Shown: positions 23,100 through 35,210, numbered from the stretch's first letter. The stretch is DNA of 64,000 nucleotides from Stropharia rugosoannulata (GCA_028532985.1 JANCIK010000002.1:2170001-2234000); one strand, 5' to 3'. Notes: generated by a model from the sequence alone, not told the origin. Translations and numbers: made by a program.

Positions 23100-24377
23100 A
23101 TGCCTAGTTCTCATAGACCCATACCTACGAAGGAGTCTCCATTTCACCCATTACTCGATGAAGATATTCACAGAATAGATCTTCATCATCATTATTTCAC
23201 TCCAGACTTAGACAAGACCAGATCAAACACAAGTATTGGATGGAAGACGCCCAATGGACATCTACCATGGTCCCCTGAAATCAGTTTGCGAGCAATGCAG
23301 ACCATGAACATTGACTTCACTGTACTTTCATTCCCCGCCTTGTCGACAGGTTCCATTGGTGAACAGAACCGTAATGTAACGCGAAAGAGAAATGAGTATG
23401 CAGCTGAAATTTGTCGAACTTATCCGAAGAAGTTCGCGTTTTTTGCAACACTTCCGTTTCTAGACGATATCGAAGGCATGTAAACGTCTTACGCCTCGAT
23501 TACGCTAAATATTAACAAATATATTTTGCGTTATTTCTAAAGGTTCGGTACATGAAATATCGTATGCGTTAGATCTATTGGGCGCATACGGAATGTCAAT
23601 GTCGTCATGTTACGGGGAGGGATCATCAGCAAGTAACAAACTTATATCCAGATTTAATATCGAGTACATCATAATTGGAGACTGCAGCTTACATAGGAGA
23701 CGAACGTTATCATCCTATATGGGCCGAACTTGATACAAGAGGGGCTATCGTCTTTGTACATGGAAGTCAAGTTGCATCCTCAACTCCTCATCCTCACCCT
23801 TTCTTAGGCGTACCAATAACCGAGGCGAGTATTGTCATTTATCTGGCCAGTATCTTGTTTGATTTTTGTCTCAGGTACCAAATGAAACGTTTAAAGCAGC
23901 GGCACATCTTGTTGTGACGGGACACCGCCGTAAATTCCCCAACGTGAAGATAATCCTGGCCCATCTTGGAGGCAACGTCCCTTTTCTGTCCAGTCGCGTG
24001 GCTTTGTTGTCAAATTACATGGGCTGCTCTTTGACTCCGGAAGAAATCCTGCAAGATTTCAAGTCGTTCTACTTTGAAACTGCTTTGAGTGCATCCCACC
24101 TCAGCTTGACTGCCATTGACAGCTTTGTACAAGAGGATCATATTCTGTTTGGTACAGATTTTCCTGGTAAGTACTACCCATCTCTATTTATATTATATAA
24201 GGACAACTAAATTAGATTGCAGCGGTCAGTAAGGAGGTGGTAGAATGGTTCACCAAGAATATCGAAAAACATTACAGCCAGGATGAAAAGAAATTGGATG
24301 CAGTATTTAGGAATAACGCGATAAATATGTTCCTGGGCGGTCGGGTAGATGAATCTACGCCATGCGAACAAGTCTAG
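23100..24377 (+). CDS. Amidohydrolase-2 family enzyme (ACMSD / 6-methylsalicylate decarboxylase-like)
   Basis: Metal-dependent TIM-barrel enzyme of the amidohydrolase-related family, which includes ACMSD and fungal aromatic decarboxylases. Metal ligands visible are the HHH of RIDLHHHYFTP near residue 30, the His in IILAHLGGN and the Asp in LFGTDFP. Other family landmarks are WSPEISLRAMQTMNID, RNEYAAEICRTYPKKFAFFATLP, YIGDERYHPIWAELD and FVHGSQ. About four introns interrupt the gene (near 23477-23542, 23629-23680, 23827-23875 and 24166-24220). The stop is at 24375-24377. The natural substrate is unknown; decarboxylation of an aromatic acid is the best inference. It lies convergent with the alpha/beta hydrolase gene, with stops 57 nt apart. 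Confidence 0.75.
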
Positions 24378-24434
24378 GGTGCACCTCGGTGCGGGGTATC
24401 GAGTTCATAACAGTCGTGAGTGTAAAATGGTAGA

Positions 24435-26405
24435 CTAGCACCGATTTTTTTTCATCGATTCTTCTTCAGAAAGCCAACATAATATTTTATTCAAACCTGG
24501 GCTTCGTGGCAGAAGTGCATCTCCATGGTTTCCATCGGGATCATACCAGATATTTTTTTGGACACCATGGGATGTAAGATAGAGTTTGACTCGCTTTTTT
24601 GCATATTTATTAGCACAATTTAACTGGGAGGAAATGCAAACACTACCTCTGAGTGAATAATGTCATCTTTCCCGCCAAGTAAGAAAAATGTTTTGTGCGG
24701 GTCTCTTGCATTTGGGATTTCTTCGAACCACAGAGAATTCGACGTCCAACAGAAATGTCGTTGTAGGAGATTCGCTACACCGAGCTCCGTACCCACAAAA
24801 TATCGCATAAGTATTTCCATTGCCTGCAAGAACATCGCCATTAATAGTCGTAACAGAGAAGATAGAATGTGTACGTACAGTCATGCATGGTCGGTAAAAG
24901 AAATTATAACAAACATCTTATGGAAAAAATATAAGTACTTGCACGCGACATTTTGGGCAAAAGTGGACGAACCTCCCTCCCAAGAACAGAATGTAACAGG
25001 GTCGACGAAGCAGGACCGGCTGACAATATCAGGATAGCTCTTCAGCATCCAAGCATGGGTATATGAGCCACTTAAGCATACGTCAATGAAATAGTAAATG
25101 ACATCGAAGACCCAGCTACTTACTTAGAATGGCTGAGCATCGTAACTCCTCTAGATAAATCAGGGGGGGTGCTCTTGACACCATTCTGCTCATCACAGGT
25201 AGGATGTCCCGCCTTGACTACTTCGGGGCTGCATTCCTGTTGTACCCATCCGAGATCCTGTAACAGATTAGCCAAGCTATCCGCCATTTGGTGGCGGCTA
25301 AGCGGTTTTAGAAATTTGGGATGGAAGAAATCCTGGCTAATCTGAGGTTGAAGTGGCACTAAGACCGGCCTATTGGGGTAGTCCCTCATCAGGGTGGCAA
25401 TAAGTCTGTGGTATTGCAGAAGTCCTAAACCAAGGCCGTGCAGGAAAACGATTGGTCGAGGAGAGGTCATTGGATCCCAACCACGAGGTACCCGGATAAG
25501 ATATCTAACACAAAAAAAATGAGTAAAAATATAGCGTGATATGAAAAAAATAAAATGTACTCGATACCATTATAATAACCGTGTCGGACGTCCGCTTGAA
25601 AGGTATAAACCTTCCTTAGAACCCTGTTTACTACTCCGACAAAGCAATAAAAAGTGAGAGGCCGCCAGAGTATATTTGTCTTGTCAATAGTCAGCAGCAT
25701 TGGGTTTACAGAACTGTCCGGACCATCTTCTATTTTGCAGCCTATTCGCTTCTGGAGAAGTGTCATAGCATCGTCCACAGCAGTTTTGCGCAATTCTGGC
25801 AGGTGCTTAGCAGGTGGAATTTCGGCGTTGAACATTGCCCAATAGAGCCATTTGCGAACATGGTGCGTCTTAATTGAAGAAAATGGCACTTTACAGAACC
25901 AGGTTCTCAGGGCGTGTCGAAATTCTATGGCCCGTGGGTCATGACGCTGTAACTGCACTATTGTTTCTGCAGGGCTACCAGGTCTGTCGGCGACAAGCGT
26001 TTCAAGGTCACCACCGTCTGTTGGAAGATTCGCAAGGCCGGATTTCAATAGTCTAATGTACGCGACTTGAATTTCTTGAGGGTCGCCTGGTCCGTATGGC
26101 GCAGGGCCGGAAACTCGACGAGCGAGGTAGGTGTGGTATATACTGAAAACAACCTAATAGAGTGTCAATAATATTGGAGAGGAGTGAGCGATGAAAGCCC
26201 GCACCTCGCAGCATGAGACAAAAAATAAGACTTTTCGAAACCCAGAGTAGGCAGGCCATTGGCGAGTGTAGACTGAGTAAACAGCGAAACACCAAGCAAG
26301 AGGAACCGCCGACCAGAGGGGAGCAACAGCAAATATAAGGACGAGGTAGAACCCCCAGGTGCGCGAGCGTTTGGGCGGGGGGATCTCCGCAATGTCGACG
26401 GTCAT
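24435..26405 (-). CDS. Membrane-anchored alpha/beta hydrolase
   Basis: Fungal alpha/beta-hydrolase-fold protein of about 550 residues. It opens MTVDIAEIPPPKRSRTWG, then one or two hydrophobic segments (FYLVLIFAVAPLWSAVPLAW), so the protein is probably membrane bound. The hydrolase core has the oxyanion region PIVFLHGLGLG, the nucleophile elbow LSHSNGSYTHAW, and a late acid-His pair in DPDGNHGDALLP. The elbow reads S-H-S-N-G rather than classical G-x-S-x-G. The ATG at 26405 is the first in-frame ATG; the GTG nine bases upstream is not a likely start. The stop is TAG at 24435-24437. Substrate unknown. It is divergent from the IDH1 gene, 189 nt apart. Domain call is firm, function open. Confidence 0.75.
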
Positions 26406-26482
26406 AACGTGCACACTGTATGCAGTACCGCCGCGTCGCGTAGGGAAAGAGAGTGTATGGCTGAAATATTAATAGACGCAAG

Positions 26483-26488
26483 CACGTG
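26483..26488. promoter_or_regulatory. CACGTG E-box in the hydrolase/IDH1 divergent promoter
   Basis: A CACGTG palindrome lies in the 189-nt region between the alpha/beta hydrolase start (26405) and the IDH1 start (26595). It could serve either gene. In yeast, related bHLH sites act in TCA-cycle promoters, but a role here is inference from position. Confidence 0.35.
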
Positions 26489-26594
26489 ATCAATCAAACA
26501 CATAGGTGTGACAGCAGTGATGTCACATGCGATTGGGCACGGGTGAGCGGAGTAGACTGGCAATCAACATTTTTTCTCCTTACCAGCGTCTGTG

Positions 26595-28214
26595 ATGTTG
26601 CGCAACGCCCTTTCTTCCGTCTCCCGTCCACTCCGCGCTCATTCCGTCAGTATGCTTGCTTATTCCATGCATATCGCTTGCTCACTCCCGCGCAGAGAGC
26701 TGTCACCACCCTCTCGGCAGCCTTTCCGAATGTAACCGCTAGGGTAAGCTAGCACGTACTTCCATCCGTTCCTCTCCCTTATACTCGGTTCTTAGCCTTC
26801 AACTAAATATGGTGGTGTCTACACCGTATGTACTAATCCGTGACGTGCGGGACAAGCTTTTCATGGTTGATAGGTTACCCTAATTCCCGGAGATGGCATT
26901 GGTGCAGAAATTACAGACTCGGTCAAGGAGATTTTCGAGTATGTCAATGCTCCCATTGAGTGGGACCAATACGATGTGTCCGGAATGTCCTCTTCTGGAG
27001 AAGCTCTATTCAAGCAGGCAATGGACAGCTTGAAGCGTAACCGGGTGGGCCTCAAGGGTCAGTGTTTTGCTATTATCTTGCGCCACAGGCCTCACAGAGT
27101 GCATATCAATTAGGTATACTCTTCACGCCGATCTCGCAGTCTGGCCATATATCTTGGAATGTGGCAATGCGCCAGCAACTTGATATCTACGCGTCCGTTG
27201 TCTTGTGTAAGTCTGTACCCGGGTTCCCGACTAGACACGACAACGTGGATTTTGCTATTATTCGTGAAAACACCGAAGGCGAATATTCTGGCCTTGAGCA
27301 TCAGTCTTACCCTGGTGTTGTGGAAAGTTTGAAGGTGTCCACCAGGGCAAAGGCAGAGCGTATTTCGCGCTTCGCCTTTGACTTTGCTCTCAAAAACAAC
27401 CGCAAGGTGACAGATTTATATATGTATCTCCGTCCTAGTTTTGTTTTAACATAAATAAATCTTTCAGAAAGTTACATGTGTTCACAAAGCCAACATCATG
27501 AAACTTGGTGACGGTTTATTCCTCAATACGTTCCGTCGCGTCGCAGAGGAATACAAATCTGCTGGAATTGAATTCAATGACATGATTGTTGATAACACGT
27601 ACGCCTCATACGATCCAGTTCTTACAATGTTGCAGTGTTAAATTTATTATCCCCAGTTCTATGCAACTGGTTGCTCGCCCAGGTCAATTCGATGTTATGG
27701 TCATGCCCAACTTGTACGGTGCCATCGTCTCTAACATTGGTGCTGCCCTGGTCGGTGGGCCTGGTATTGTACCCGGCTGCAATGTTGGACGTGTGGGTTG
27801 AAAATTCGTCTCTTTATTACGTTTCATAACTTACTCTTCACTTTCGAAAGGAATACGCTCTTTTCGAACCTGGATGCCGCCATGTTGCATCGGATATCAT
27901 GGGTACTAACCGTGCCAACCCCACCGCCATGGTGCTCAGCGCAACTATGATGTTGCGCCATCTCGGGTGAGTTCAAATTGCCACAGGATACGTTCTCTTC
28001 GTTTCTTATGCCTTATTTGATAGTCTCGACCATCTCGCAAATAGCATTGCCAGCGCTACCTTCAGCGTTATCAACGAAGGCAAGGTCAGGACTGCTGACA
28101 TGGGTGGTTAGTAACATTGTCTTGGGAAGCATATCACGTATCTCTGACCATGACACCACTTTAGGTTCATCGACCACGTCCGACTTCACAGCAGCTATCA
28201 TCAAGAAGCTATAA
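26595..28214 (+). CDS. IDH1: NAD-dependent isocitrate dehydrogenase, subunit 1 (regulatory)
   Basis: Mitochondrial TCA-cycle enzyme subunit that partners IDH2. The presequence starts [17 protein letters not shown] and, after an intron (gtcagt donor), continues [11 protein letters not shown]. The mature part reads [94 protein letters not shown] and [22 protein letters not shown], ending [10 protein letters not shown]. The sequence after [11 protein letters not shown] fits the regulatory IDH1 type rather than the catalytic IDH2 type. About nine short introns are present. The stop is at 28212-28214. Family assignment is very secure, subunit type nearly so. Confidence 0.94.
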
Positions 28215-28409
28215 CTACGATATGTTATTGATTCCCAGCCTAACTAAGTATTCATTCGGATAATTCTTGGATATTTGGATGGACTACATTAGATTAGATT
28301 ATAATAACAGTTGTACATAAAATGCTTCAGAAGTACGTGTAAAATGTACTGCAATGTTTTTAAGTGTTGCATGTAACAGCCAATCTGCCAAAATAAGGAA
28401 TTATATGTG

Positions 28410-29983
28410 CTATGGGCTTGCCGCAGATCTTACAGGATCTTCTGTAAAATCTAAATCTGCATCATTAAAGGAATCATCTTGGTCTAAGATGGCTTCATAT
28501 TCCTCCACTGAGAGTAATTTTTGTCTTTTCGATATGGATTCATCTGAGGCATTAATTTCAAGCAGTTTCTCTGCTTTAGCATGTGCATCCCCTTTTGCTA
28601 CACTGGCCGGTTTTGATTCTACTGATTTAGTAGTCTTGCGAAGGTCCAAGATCTTTTTGAAGTATACAGTAGAACGCTTGCCCCACTCGTTGACATCCGG
28701 TCTGAAGTCTGCATATAACCCCCATGCTTTGACATTTAGTTCTTCTGCGCTATAGCTTTTAGCTAGTAGCATCAGTGCACCAATAACGTATGGTGTTGTC
28801 TGTTTGAATGAGCGGGTGATGTATGTGAATGCGTCTGTAGGTGGTACTGGTTTCCCGTTGCTCAGACCACGCCATTCTCCTGCCTTCGTACGATATAAAG
28901 GTCTTGGTGGATATTAGTTTACTAACTATGAGGAATTAGAATGATAGGGCTTACATACTAATAAGTAAAAATGAAAGTGTTATAACGATCGTAGAGTAAA
29001 TATAAGCCTGTTAAAAATGCTTACCGGCGTCCCATCAGGTCAACATAGGGTTGTGAACCTCCCACAGTGGCCTCGCGAACATGGCCTTCTATTTTACTGT
29101 ATATTCCCAGAGAAGTATCTTTCCTTATAGCATTCAATTCTGTATAAACTGAAGCTGAGATGAGTTTAGTGGATCATTAGTTGCCGTAGACATTAAATAT
29201 ATTGAATGATGCCACAAACCTATGCTCAAGGATTCCTCTCGCGAGAAGCCCATGCATTCCGCAACTAGCATACTCCATCCCATCATCATGGGAGCACGAT
29301 TGATCACTACGTATTTTGTGCTTAGGACCTGTAGGTGAAACGATGAGAAGTGTGGTAATGCTCCGACATCAAGCATTACTTCTTCGTCACATATTGCGTT
29401 GAATTCGAACTGGTTGTTGGGAGTTGATGCATCGTCTCTCGATTCCCTGGCAAGAAACTCATTCGGAACAGGGGAGCGTTTACGCTTCCGAGGAGTCTAC
29501 ACAGAGAGATAGCCGAAGCAGGGTCAGTTTCACTGATGTTATAGCCTTATGGATGCATTGGTATAATATGAAAATGTATTACCCCAGTGTGAATAGCAGG
29601 GGAACCTGCAGAAACCGAGGGTGGTGTACTTAGCGTATTCGGAAGTGACACATCCGCAGCGGAAGTGATTTTGAGCACCTTGCGAGTAACACCCTTGGAG
29701 ATGTATCCGGCCTTTCGCAAAGACGATATGACCATGTTACGCTCGTCCTCACCTTGGAGACCCAGTGTAGAAAGAATAGGATCGCTGAGGAGAGCAAGCG
29801 TTCCAGGAGTATTATAATCTTTGTAACTGATGCTTTGTGAGGCAACATCATTGGCATACAGTGCAATTCTGAAACAGACACTTTACTGGCAATAGTCATA
29901 GCTTTGTGCATTGGCACACCATTCAATGTAAAAAGCTGTAAGTACTTGGGCAAGGAAATTTTTTCGTTTGCGTCAAAGTTCAT
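28410..29983 (-). CDS. Unrecognised basidiomycete protein
   Basis: I cannot name a characterised family. The start at 29983 gives MNFDANEKISLPKYLQLFTL. Exons then encode a small helical region (LGLQGEDERNMVISSLRKAGY), a Ser/Pro-rich linker, and a conserved-looking central block with VINRAPMMMGWSMLVAECMG, SREESLSIASVYTELNAI and GGSQPYVDLMGRR. The last part has RPLYRTKAGEWRGLSNG, TPYVIGALMLLAKSYS and AWGLYADFRPDVNEWGKRS, then an acidic tail ending at 28410. The block looks like a folded domain that follows an exon-by-exon pattern, so I regard the gene as real. There are no membrane segments or signal peptide. It is divergent from the DUF262 gene, 220 nt apart, which suggests co-regulation but does not prove it. 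Confidence 0.6.
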
Positions 29984-30203
29984 GATGTTGACTAGATGGT
30001 GGTGAATTAGCAGGAGTCACACTAGATGTCAATGTAATGCATGCCATTGGGATGACTAAAGGTGGGTTTATTTGTTAGCACAAACATCATGTGCTCCTAG
30101 TAAACAGTAGGTCATCACTTGTCAACAACTTATTGCACTGTAGTCTGTTACTTGCCAGCAAGTGTCTGTTGTTATCCCTGCGTTATTTACGTTTTCCCCG
30201 AAA
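29984..30203. promoter_or_regulatory. Shared divergent promoter region
   Basis: A 220-nt gap between the start codons of the unrecognised protein (29983, minus) and the DUF262 protein (30204, plus). Both transcripts must start here or nearby. No clear TATA box is visible. Confidence 0.4.
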
Positions 30204-31945
30204 ATGAGCGCGATGGACATTGACAAGGGCGAGCCTGAAATTGATGAACTGGATGATGATACTTTTCCAGACGAAACCGATGAGGAAGCCATTTTCGACA
30301 CTGCCTTAGAGCCTAGCACTGCCAAAATTCTGACAACCCATGAACTACATCGTAAGTCTTCCACTTCATTAAAAACTTACCAGTACTAACATCGTTGCAT
30401 TAGAAATGATTCACGAAGGTGGCATTGACCTGAATCCTCCATACCAAAGAGGTGGGTTGCAGTCATCAAGCATGGTCACCAATAAATCATTTTGGAAGTT
30501 CAGATGTTGTATGGCCAGAAACAAAGCAAATAGGCCTCATTGATTCTATATTTCGCAATTTTTTTATTCCGCCTGTCATTTTTGCTGTTCAAAAGAACGA
30601 GTACGACGAAGATGTTCGTATATGCGTTGATGGCAAGCAGGTGAGTGAGAGATAAAACAAAGAACGATCATTCACTTAAAACCGCAACTTTCAGCGTCTT
30701 ACCTCAATTATCAAATTCTTTGATGGACTAGTAAGTGAGATTTATAACCCATTCGTTCAGCGATACCAATCCTCTTTGTTAGATACCTCGTGGGTCAGCT
30801 CTACACCTTTCGACTTTGGAAATAAATATTTAGCGTGAATAGACCGGAACTCGCGAACAAAAAAGAGCTATTGGTATACCCTGTCGGAACACGATCAAAG
30901 TAAAACCGTCAAGATAGAACTTCCAGAAAAATTTAAAGATGACTTTAGGCAGAAGAATATTACAGTTGGTCAGTTGGAACAATGATAGCATCGAACCGTA
31001 TTTAATGAACGCAACGCAGTCGAGTACCATGGTCTCCCTCCAGGTTCAGAACGAGAAATTTTCCAGCGTGTTCAGTTGGGCATGACTTTAACAGCTGCGG
31101 GTGTGTATCATGACAGGGAAGAAGGTCACTTTTTTGTCTAACTAATTTAAATAGAAAAGCTACAAGCCATTGCATCACCTTGGGCACGGTCAGTTAACTC
31201 GGATCATCTCGAACTGACTTGCCACTTACCACGTCTCAATATAGATGGATTGGCGAACTAGAACAGAAGCATGTCAACTTAGAGAATGGCCTTGCTGCCA
31301 AATTACAATGGGACACGTCGAGAGGTCGTGATTTCCAAAACATAGCTCATATGGTATACTGTTGCGACGGCCTACCTGAGGAGCTCCTTCCTACTGCCCA
31401 GAAGATAGAGAAATGGATCTCTCGCGAAGATGCGCCCACTAAACAGTTCCAGGAGGATATGGACTCAGTTTTAAGAACACTGTGGGTCATTGCCGAGGAG
31501 AAATCTTTAAGAAGAGGTTTCGACGACATTCAAAAACGTGTCGCGCCAGTAGAATTCATTTTCATTGGTGATGATTATATCTGACGTGGATGACAATGCG
31601 CTAACTAAAAAAACTCTAGGTGTTCTTCTATACGTGCTCCGCCATGAGCAACGCGAAACTCAGGCAGCAGCGGTTTACATTCTCCGATACACTATCCGCC
31701 AGGAATTTGTTGACATTCGGAACAACGCCAGTGTGGGGAGAGCGCTATGGAGCTATATCAATGAGCTCAAAAGAAATCCTACTACGATGATTACATCGGG
31801 CAAAGAAATTATTCCCAAGGGCAAAAGGAAGAGAGTCAGTGGTGTGCGAAATGACGACGACGACGAGTTTAAACCAGCGCCACTGAGATCAATAGGTAAA
31901 CCTGCGACTACCCGGACCAAGAGCAAGAAACCAAAATCTGGATAA
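30204..31945 (+). CDS. DUF262 (GmrSD-like, ParB-fold) protein
   Basis: Protein with the DUF262 domain, best known from prokaryotic GmrSD-type modification-dependent restriction enzymes, where its DGQQR motif belongs to a ParB-like NTPase/nuclease fold. After an acidic N-terminus (MSAMDIDKGEPEIDELDDD) come LNPPYQRDVVW, IDSIFRNFFIPPVIFAV and the key motif CVDGKQRLTSIIKFFDG, split by an intron. Downstream are LPPGSEREIFQRVQLG and MTLTAAEKLQAI, the usual second conserved block. The C-terminal part is helical with an acidic-to-basic tail (KRKRVSG, TRTKSKKPKSG) that looks like a nuclear localisation signal. No HNH (DUF1524) nuclease half is seen. Fungal members exist, but their role is not established. 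Stop at 31943-31945. Confidence 0.78.
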
Positions 31946-32115
31946 AGGGTCATAGATTGAATAGTCCGCTGATAAGTACTATACTCTATAATGCAGGACG
32001 TTTGGTTAACTATATGCAACATAACTGTCTTAAAATGTATAATAGTCCTATTAAGAACATATACTGAGTATACCCTTCCACATATACTAGTTTTGTTGTT
32101 CTAACAAAGTTCATT

Positions 32116-33551
32116 TTATCCATTATACTGTGCTCTGGCAGTGTACAAAATACCCCGAGATTCTGTAACAGTCCTGCAGTATTTCAGCAGTAGTTTATCC
32201 CTCTCTTTCGAGTTGACCGCAATATCAGAGAGGAAGGGAGAAATTTCCTCCCCCTTCCATTTCTTCCGTGTAAGGAACAAATCAGAAAACCGTGCAGCTG
32301 GGTCAACCGGTAGTTCTGATGCAGGGAAGTATCTTAGCCTTTTCAGAGTATCGTGGAAATCAAAGGTATCTGCTTCGACATAATTTCCCTACCGAAAAGG
32401 TTCAGCGCCATGGCCATCGAAGAAGCTCGTTGTTCATACCTCTAGAAGCTTGACAGAGACGAATGATTCGAAGGTATCTCCAACCTGGCCTTTCCATACT
32501 GAAAGCAGCTCATCTTCTTCAATGGGCTCGTGCTAAATCGATATGAAAAGCCATCCCATGACATGACATAAACAGAAATGAATTACCCTATGATTACGGA
32601 GGATGCCCAGTCCCACTTCTCTGACAACACCATCTGCGTTCATATTCCACAAGTCGTCCTTCAGTTCGCCGAACCAAGACATGACCTGAGCAGAAACTGT
32701 GCGGGGGACTTCGTGATCGTTTGCGAGTGCTGCAGAAAGCGCTTCAACAGAGACAGACGTATACTTCATTGAGAACGAAACCAAGAGATTGAGTATGAGC
32801 TCTAGGAGTCGATTGAGATATGCAGGGGCGATTGGGCGAAGCTCGTCTAAGAATGCGCAGACGTAAACATAAAATGCAAAGGTAGGATGCAGCATATATG
32901 GAATGGTATTACTTACTATTCATGATAAGTATCCTTCTATCTCTTAAGCCTTGATCGAGTTCAGCATCGCTAGCTTGTATTTCCGCTTTAGCAGTGTCAT
33001 ACGTCAATGATGGCTGTTGAGGATAATGATTAGAACTGTCATGAAGGGGCCACAGACGCGTTGCGACGCGTTGTCATACCGTGCCACTATTGTCTTCCTC
33101 CTCTTCCGTCGCATCTCCGTACTGCCTTTCTCTTAGTAGCACGCCGAGCTTATGCAACTTGGGCACAGACGAAATCAGTTCAATGACTTCCTGTATTTGG
33201 TCACGTATAATGACCGCGTCGTCCGCAAATGCCGACGCATATTCGTCCTGTACTGGAGTGACTACGAGGACTGTGTTTGATAGACCAATGGAGCGCATCG
33301 TGAACGTCTTGTTTTCTGTGCATAATACCGCATCCTCGTTTGGCTGTCCTTTGATAGTGAAGCTTTTAAGACCGCAGTCAGTACGATACTGGACCGGCGC
33401 CAGAGTAGCCCAAAAATGGGTACCTTAGGCCTTCATCGTTCTTCAACGCGTTTTCAATCAAGGCGGTCAAGTCCGGGGTCAGTTCTATGAGTTTGACAGA
33501 GTTGGCTTCGCTGAATGACAATGGAGAGAAATTGAGATCATATTCTGGCAT
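32116..33551 (-). CDS. DCC1: Sister chromatid cohesion protein DCC1
   Basis: Subunit of the Ctf18-RFC complex that loads PCNA and supports cohesion. The start at 33551 gives MPEYDLNFSPLSFSEANSVKL, then LSFTIKGQPNEDAVLCTENKT-like sequence and LSNTVLVVTP. The C-terminal winged-helix region matches the family best: VEADTFDFHDTL, FPASELPVDPAARFSDLF, KKWKGEEISPFLSDI and KLLLKYCR near the end. The stop is at 32116-32118. About six introns are present. The N-terminal half is less conserved and was assigned by its place before the diagnostic end. It is convergent with the DUF262 gene, stops about 170 nt apart. Confidence 0.75.
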
Positions 33552-33830
33552 GGATAAGTAAAGGTATGATATATGATATACGATAGGTGTTGCACTGATC
33601 AGGTACCCAAGTATGAATTCGCGCATTACGTAAATGTTCATCTGAGCCGCACGAAAATCGCTCGCAGCAGAAATATATACATAGAGTCTGACTCTTTCAA
33701 TTAAAAATAACTTCTACTATCTTCACTTTAATTTCCCAACATGTTGATCCTCAGACTGGGTATGAGGGTAAAGAGCATGTCTAACATGTACTTGATTAAC
33801 CGAACCACTCAAAAACATCAACAAGACGGA

Positions 33831-35107
33831 TCAAGCATTGAGGAGAGTGGTTTCCACAATGATTGAAGTGACACGATAAGGATCTATGGAAAGTGTCAGT
33901 TTAGAAGTAAATACCACGTTGCGCAAAGAGTACATACCAATGTTGGAGGCTGGGCGCCTGTCCTCGAGATAGCCGTAGCCTTGAGCAGCGACATGTCGTG
34001 GGACACGAATTGAAGCACCGCGGTTGGCGACACCAGAGCTGAAAGCGCTGATGTGACCAGTCTCGTGACGACCAGTGAGACGGAGATCGTTGTCTTCACC
34101 GTAGACGGCAATATGCTCGTCGTGCCTCTTGCTGAGCTTCTCAATAGCATCTTCGATGTGTTTCATGCCTCCCGGCTCGCGCATGGCCTTGGTACTGTAG
34201 TTGGTGTGGCATCCAGCACCATTCCAGTCACCTTGAAGGGGCTTAGGATGGAATGACACCTTGACGCCCCATTGTTCAGCGATGCGAACAAGAAGGTAGC
34301 GGGCCATCCAGAGGTGATCACCCATGGAGATGCCCTCACAAGGGCCGACTTGGAACTCCCATTGCGATGGCATGACCTCAGCGTTGATACCGCTGATGTT
34401 TATGCCTGCATAGAGGCAGGCGCGATAGTGGGCTTCGATGAGATCACGAGCGAAAACTTTGCCGGTGCCTGATGCCGACGATTAAGATTAGATCGATGAA
34501 GGTAAGCCATACACAATTAAGGGCGTACCAGCACCGCAGTAGTAAGGGCCCTGGGGACCAGGGAAACCACCCTTGGGCCATCCATAGGGGGCGCCATCAG
34601 CGTCAAAAAGGGTGTACTCCTGTTCGAGACCGAACCAAGGAGAATCATCCTTGGCTTGCTCCATGACCTTAGCGGCGTGGTGACGGAAGTTGGTCCTGTT
34701 AGGGGTGCCATCGTTGTTGTAGGTCTCTGCCATAACGAGGATGTTGTCACCGCCGCGGAAGGGGTCCTTGAAGATAGCAGCAGGACGAAGGTAGACATCT
34801 GAGTCATTTCCGGGGGCTTGGTTTGTGGAAGACCCGTCAAAGTCCCAGATGCGGAGTTGACCGATATCTGTCACCTTCTTGCTGACCGTCTGGGGAGAAG
34901 GGGGTTGGATGGGGCCGAGACGGGGGGAGGGGGGTACTTACGGTAGTCTTCGAACGGAGACCACCATCGCCATCGATCCAGACGTCTGGGGCGGGGTGAG
35001 TGTGAGCGGGGAGGCAGGAGAGTATACGCACATTCTGCCTGGATCTTATCACCCTGGGGCAGGGCGAGGAAGGGGGCAAGAAGGTCGTTGCGGTATGGGT
35101 AGGACAT
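33831..35107 (-). CDS. GLN1: Glutamine synthetase (eukaryotic GS-II)
   Basis: Cytosolic ATP-dependent enzyme joining ammonia and glutamate. The start at 35107 gives [20 protein letters not shown]. Family blocks in order are [114 protein letters not shown] and the end [14 protein letters not shown]. Active-site Glu, His and Arg positions are all present. The length of about 355 residues is normal. Three to four introns, one very near the 5' end. The stop is at 33831-33833. Nitrogen source control is usual for fungal GLN1; a CCAAT element lies about 100 nt upstream. Confidence 0.97.
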
Positions 35108-35205
35108 GGTGCTAATGCAAAGGACTGTGGAGAAAAGCGAGTATTATATAACCCTTCATTATTTGACAAGCTGGCTGTTGATCTCTATTTGTTCCGACCC
35201 TTCTG

Positions 35206-35210
35206 ATTGG
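35206..35210 (-). promoter_or_regulatory. CCAAT box upstream of glutamine synthetase
   Basis: ATTGG on plus, read as CCAAT on the gene's own strand, sits about 100 nt upstream of the glutamine synthetase ATG. This is a normal position for an HAP-complex site in fungal metabolic promoters. Function is inferred. Confidence 0.35.

Noticed and set aside
28354..28755. Plus-strand open frame of 133 aa
   Set aside because: Antisense of the last exon of the unrecognised minus-strand gene, with Ser-rich sequence produced by its acidic/Lys codons.
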